Position numbers and translations under genes: made by a program | Part shown: in pieces, positions 62,349 through 64,000 of the stretch | How the letters are laid out: each line of letters opens with the position of its first letter | Numbering within the stretch: position 1 is the stretch's first letter | Notes under the pieces: model-generated | The model's input: only the letters and a program-made list of their open reading frames with translations | Database searches by the model: none | Told to the model about the DNA's origin: nothing | Assembly (NCBI GenBank): GCA_963708245.1 | Contig: OY970201.1 | Location: forward strand, 6,448,001 to 6,512,000 | DNA from: CAVYXK01 sp963708245 | GTDB taxonomy: Bacteria > Pseudomonadota > Alphaproteobacteria > Acetobacterales > Acetobacteraceae | DNA: 64,000 nucleotides | Reading direction: 5' to 3'

Positions 62349-63866
62349 ATGAAGCGCCCTGCCTCTCGCACCCTTCGCGCCGCTCTGCTGGCCTGTTCCG
62401 CGTTGGCCGCGGCGCCGTTCACCGGCCTGCCGCTCGCTCGGCCTGCTATCGCCCGCCCGGCCCCAGACAGCTTCGCCGACCTCGCGGCGAAATTGCTGCC
62501 GGCGGTGGTCAACGTGTCATCGACCACCGAAGTGAAGACCACGGCGGGACCGGATATGCCCATGTTTCCCCCGGGCTCGCCGTTCGAGCAGTTCTTCAAG
62601 GACTTCATGAACCGCCATCGCCCGCCCGGCAGCGGTGAGGACCAGCCGCCGCCCGAGGAGCGGCGGATGCAGAGCCTCGGCTCCGGCTTCATCATCGATG
62701 CCTCGGGCCTGGTCGTGACCAACAACCACGTTATCGAGGGCGCCGACGAGATCACTGTCACACTGCAAGATGGCACCTCGCTCAAGGCAACAGTCGTGGG
62801 TCGTGACACCGCAGGCGACATCGCGCTGCTCAAGGTGAAGTCCGACAAACCGCTGCCTGCCCTGCAGTTCGGCGATTCCGGCGCGATGCGCATCGGCGAC
62901 TGGGTGTTGGCGATCGGCAACCCGTTTGGCCTCGGCGGATCAGTCACCGCCGGTATCATCTCGGCCCGCGGGCGCGATATTCACGAAGGACCTTACGACG
63001 ATTTCATCCAGACCGACGCGCCGATCAACCGCGGCAACTCCGGCGGCCCGCTGTTCAACATGGACGGACAGGTGATCGGCATCAACACCGCGATCTACTC
63101 GCCCTCGGGTGGCTCGATCGGGATCGGCTTTGCCATCCCGGCCAACATGGCGAAGCTCGATGTCGATCAGCTTCGGCAATACGGTCACCCGCGCCGTGGC
63201 TGGCTGGGCGTGCGAATTCAGGAGGTGACGCCCGATATCGCCGAGAGCTTGTCTCTGCATCAGCCGGGCGGCGCAATGGTGGCCGGTGTCAATTCTGGCG
63301 GTCCGGCCGACCAAGCGCACCTGCGCAACGGCGACGTGATCCTGAAGTTCAACGGCCAGGATGTGAAGGACATGCGCGCCCTGCCGCGCATCGTAGCCGA
63401 TTCTGAGGTCGGCAAGCAGGTCCCTGTGGTGGTCTGGCGCGACGGCAAGGAGGTGACGCTGCAGGCTACCCTGGCCGAGATGCCCGACGACAAGACCCAG
63501 CTCGCCGCGGCAACTCCTGGCCAGCCGGCCGTGCCGCCGCCCAGCGACGTATCCGGGCTGGGGATGAAGCTCGCGCCGATTTCACATGAAACGAAAGACA
63601 AGTACGGGCTTGGCGACAACCAGAAAGGCGTGGTGATCACCGACGTGTCGCCCGATGGCGCGGCGGCCAAGCAGGGGCTGAAGCCGGGCGACGTAATCGT
63701 CGAGGTGCAGCAGAGCGAGGTGAACACGCCCGCAGACGTGCAGCAGCACGTAGATTCTGTGCGCAAAGAGAACCGCCGCTCCGTGCTGATGCTGATCCAG
63801 CGTCAAGACGGCATGCAATGGATCCCCGTCCCGCTCGGCGGAGGCGACGACCAGCAGAAGGGGTGA
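62349..63866 (+). CDS. degP: Periplasmic serine protease of the Do (DegP/HtrA) family
   Basis: The 505-residue protein has a signal sequence (residues 1-36), a trypsin-like domain with His in VVTNNHVIEGAD, Asp in DTAGDIALLKV and Ser in NRGNSGGPLFN, followed by two PDZ domains (from about residue 285: GWLGVRIQEVTPDIAESLSL; and about 400-500: GVVITDVSPDGAAAKQGLKP). It degrades or refolds damaged periplasmic proteins. It follows hflC by 71 bases, so hflK-hflC-degP form one envelope quality-control operon. The family often answers to RpoE/RpoH-type stress, not visible here. Confidence 0.95.
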   Translation: MKRPASRTLRAALLACSALAAAPFTGLPLARPAIARPAPDSFADLAAKLLPAVVNVSSTTEVKTTAGPDMPMFPPGSPFEQFFKDFMNRHRPPGSGEDQPPPEERRMQSLGSGFIIDASGLVVTNNHVIEGADEITVTLQDGTSLKATVVGRDTAGDIALLKVKSDKPLPALQFGDSGAMRIGDWVLAIGNPFGLGGSVTAGIISARGRDIHEGPYDDFIQTDAPINRGNSGGPLFNMDGQVIGINTAIYSPSGGSIGIGFAIPANMAKLDVDQLRQYGHPRRGWLGVRIQEVTPDIAESLSLHQPGGAMVAGVNSGGPADQAHLRNGDVILKFNGQDVKDMRALPRIVADSEVGKQVPVVVWRDGKEVTLQATLAEMPDDKTQLAAATPGQPAVPPPSDVSGLGMKLAPISHETKDKYGLGDNQKGVVITDVSPDGAAAKQGLKPGDVIVEVQQSEVNTPADVQQHVDSVRKENRRSVLMLIQRQDGMQWIPVPLGGGDDQQKG

Positions 63867-63873
63867 TGAAATC

Positions 63874-63955
63874 CACCTCTCCCGCCCTGCGGGAGAGGTC
63901 GGTTCGCGAAGCGAACCGGGTGAGGGTGCCGGAGGCGAGGCCCTCACCCGGAAGC
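63874..63955. repeat. Palindromic intergenic repeat, copy C
   Basis: CACCTCTCCCGC-CCT-GCGGGAGAGGT, then GGTTCGCGAAGCGAACC, then GGGTGAGGG...CCCTCACCC. It is the most complete copy and immediately follows degP. The last 45 bases of the window hold nothing assignable. Confidence 0.8.
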
Positions 63956-64000
63956 GCGAGACGTATGGTGTACCCGGCCGTCAGTTGTAGTAGTGCCAGT

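Noticed and set aside
1..64000. CRISPR arrays, rRNA genes and canonical tRNA genes
   Set aside because: Looked for regularly spaced repeats and tRNA cloverleaf patterns in the intergenic stretches and found none apart from the tRNA-like part of tmRNA; a tRNAscan-SE and CRISPR finder run would settle it.

Overview
The window is GC-rich DNA from an alphaproteobacterium, most likely a member of the Acetobacteraceae/Rhodospirillales. This is inferred from a permuted two-piece tmRNA gene with the tag ANDNVAYAVAA, a 180-kDa-type NAD-glutamate dehydrogenase, an alphaproteobacterial sspB, an FNR/FixK-type box and the overall gene content. I have no database match to a species.

The left half (about 0.5-35 kb) is accessory and visibly decaying. 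After the start of aceE (minus strand, cut by the window edge) come the remains of a protocatechuate/quinate catabolic locus. pcaB, a BKACE-type enzyme and a PHA synthase are intact, but pcaD, quiC (3-dehydroshikimate dehydratase), pcaJ and pcaH survive only as fragments, and the pcaH fragment ends at an IS630-family element. Next are a radical SAM gene whose stop codon is supplied by that IS, a TRAP transporter (dctP-dctQ-dctM) divergent from a GntR/FCD regulator with a perfect 35-bp palindromic operator between them, the first of two 966-bp IS5/IS427-type elements, and a nickel-pincer cofactor operon larA-larC-larE-larB. These are followed by an IS1202-like element with an 18-bp target duplication, an M24 peptidase, a 1100-residue adenylate cyclase/AAA/TPR protein, pqiB/pqiC-like genes, and yceI with cytochrome b561. 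The half closes with a prkA relic, a twice-frameshifted NAD-glutamate dehydrogenase gene, an IS21-like terminal-repeat relic, a dead cysK tail, the second 966-bp IS copy (inverted relative to the first) and a dead SnoaL-like gene.

From 35 to 45 kb the sequence is housekeeping: queuosine genes (queA, tgt, queF, queG, with a Uma2-type nuclease inside the cluster and a VUT-family putative queuosine-precursor transporter nearby), class I fumarase, a VOC protein, sspB, the two-piece ssrA gene immediately upstream of sspB, and thyX.

From 45.5 to 57.7 kb lies what looks like a stress/envelope-quality island: a small overlapping gene pair, a broken MgtA-type P-type ATPase, a rhomboid protease, a fused ABC permease with its ATPase but no binding protein, two HdeD paralogues flanking an FtsH protease, a ferritin-like fragment and a VIT-family transporter. 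A perfect FNR/FixK-type box (TTGAT-N4-ATCAA) lies upstream of the hdeD-ftsH group. The right end returns to conserved genes: ribokinase, Mrp/ApbC and the hflK-hflC-degP envelope proteolysis operon. Three copies of a palindromic intergenic repeat are scattered through the last 8 kb.

The best leads are the FNR-boxed hdeD-ftsH island, the ssrA-sspB arrangement, the GntR palindrome, a compact structured RNA between queA and tgt, and the unusually dense set of gene relics. I did not find a clearly unprecedented multi-gene system.
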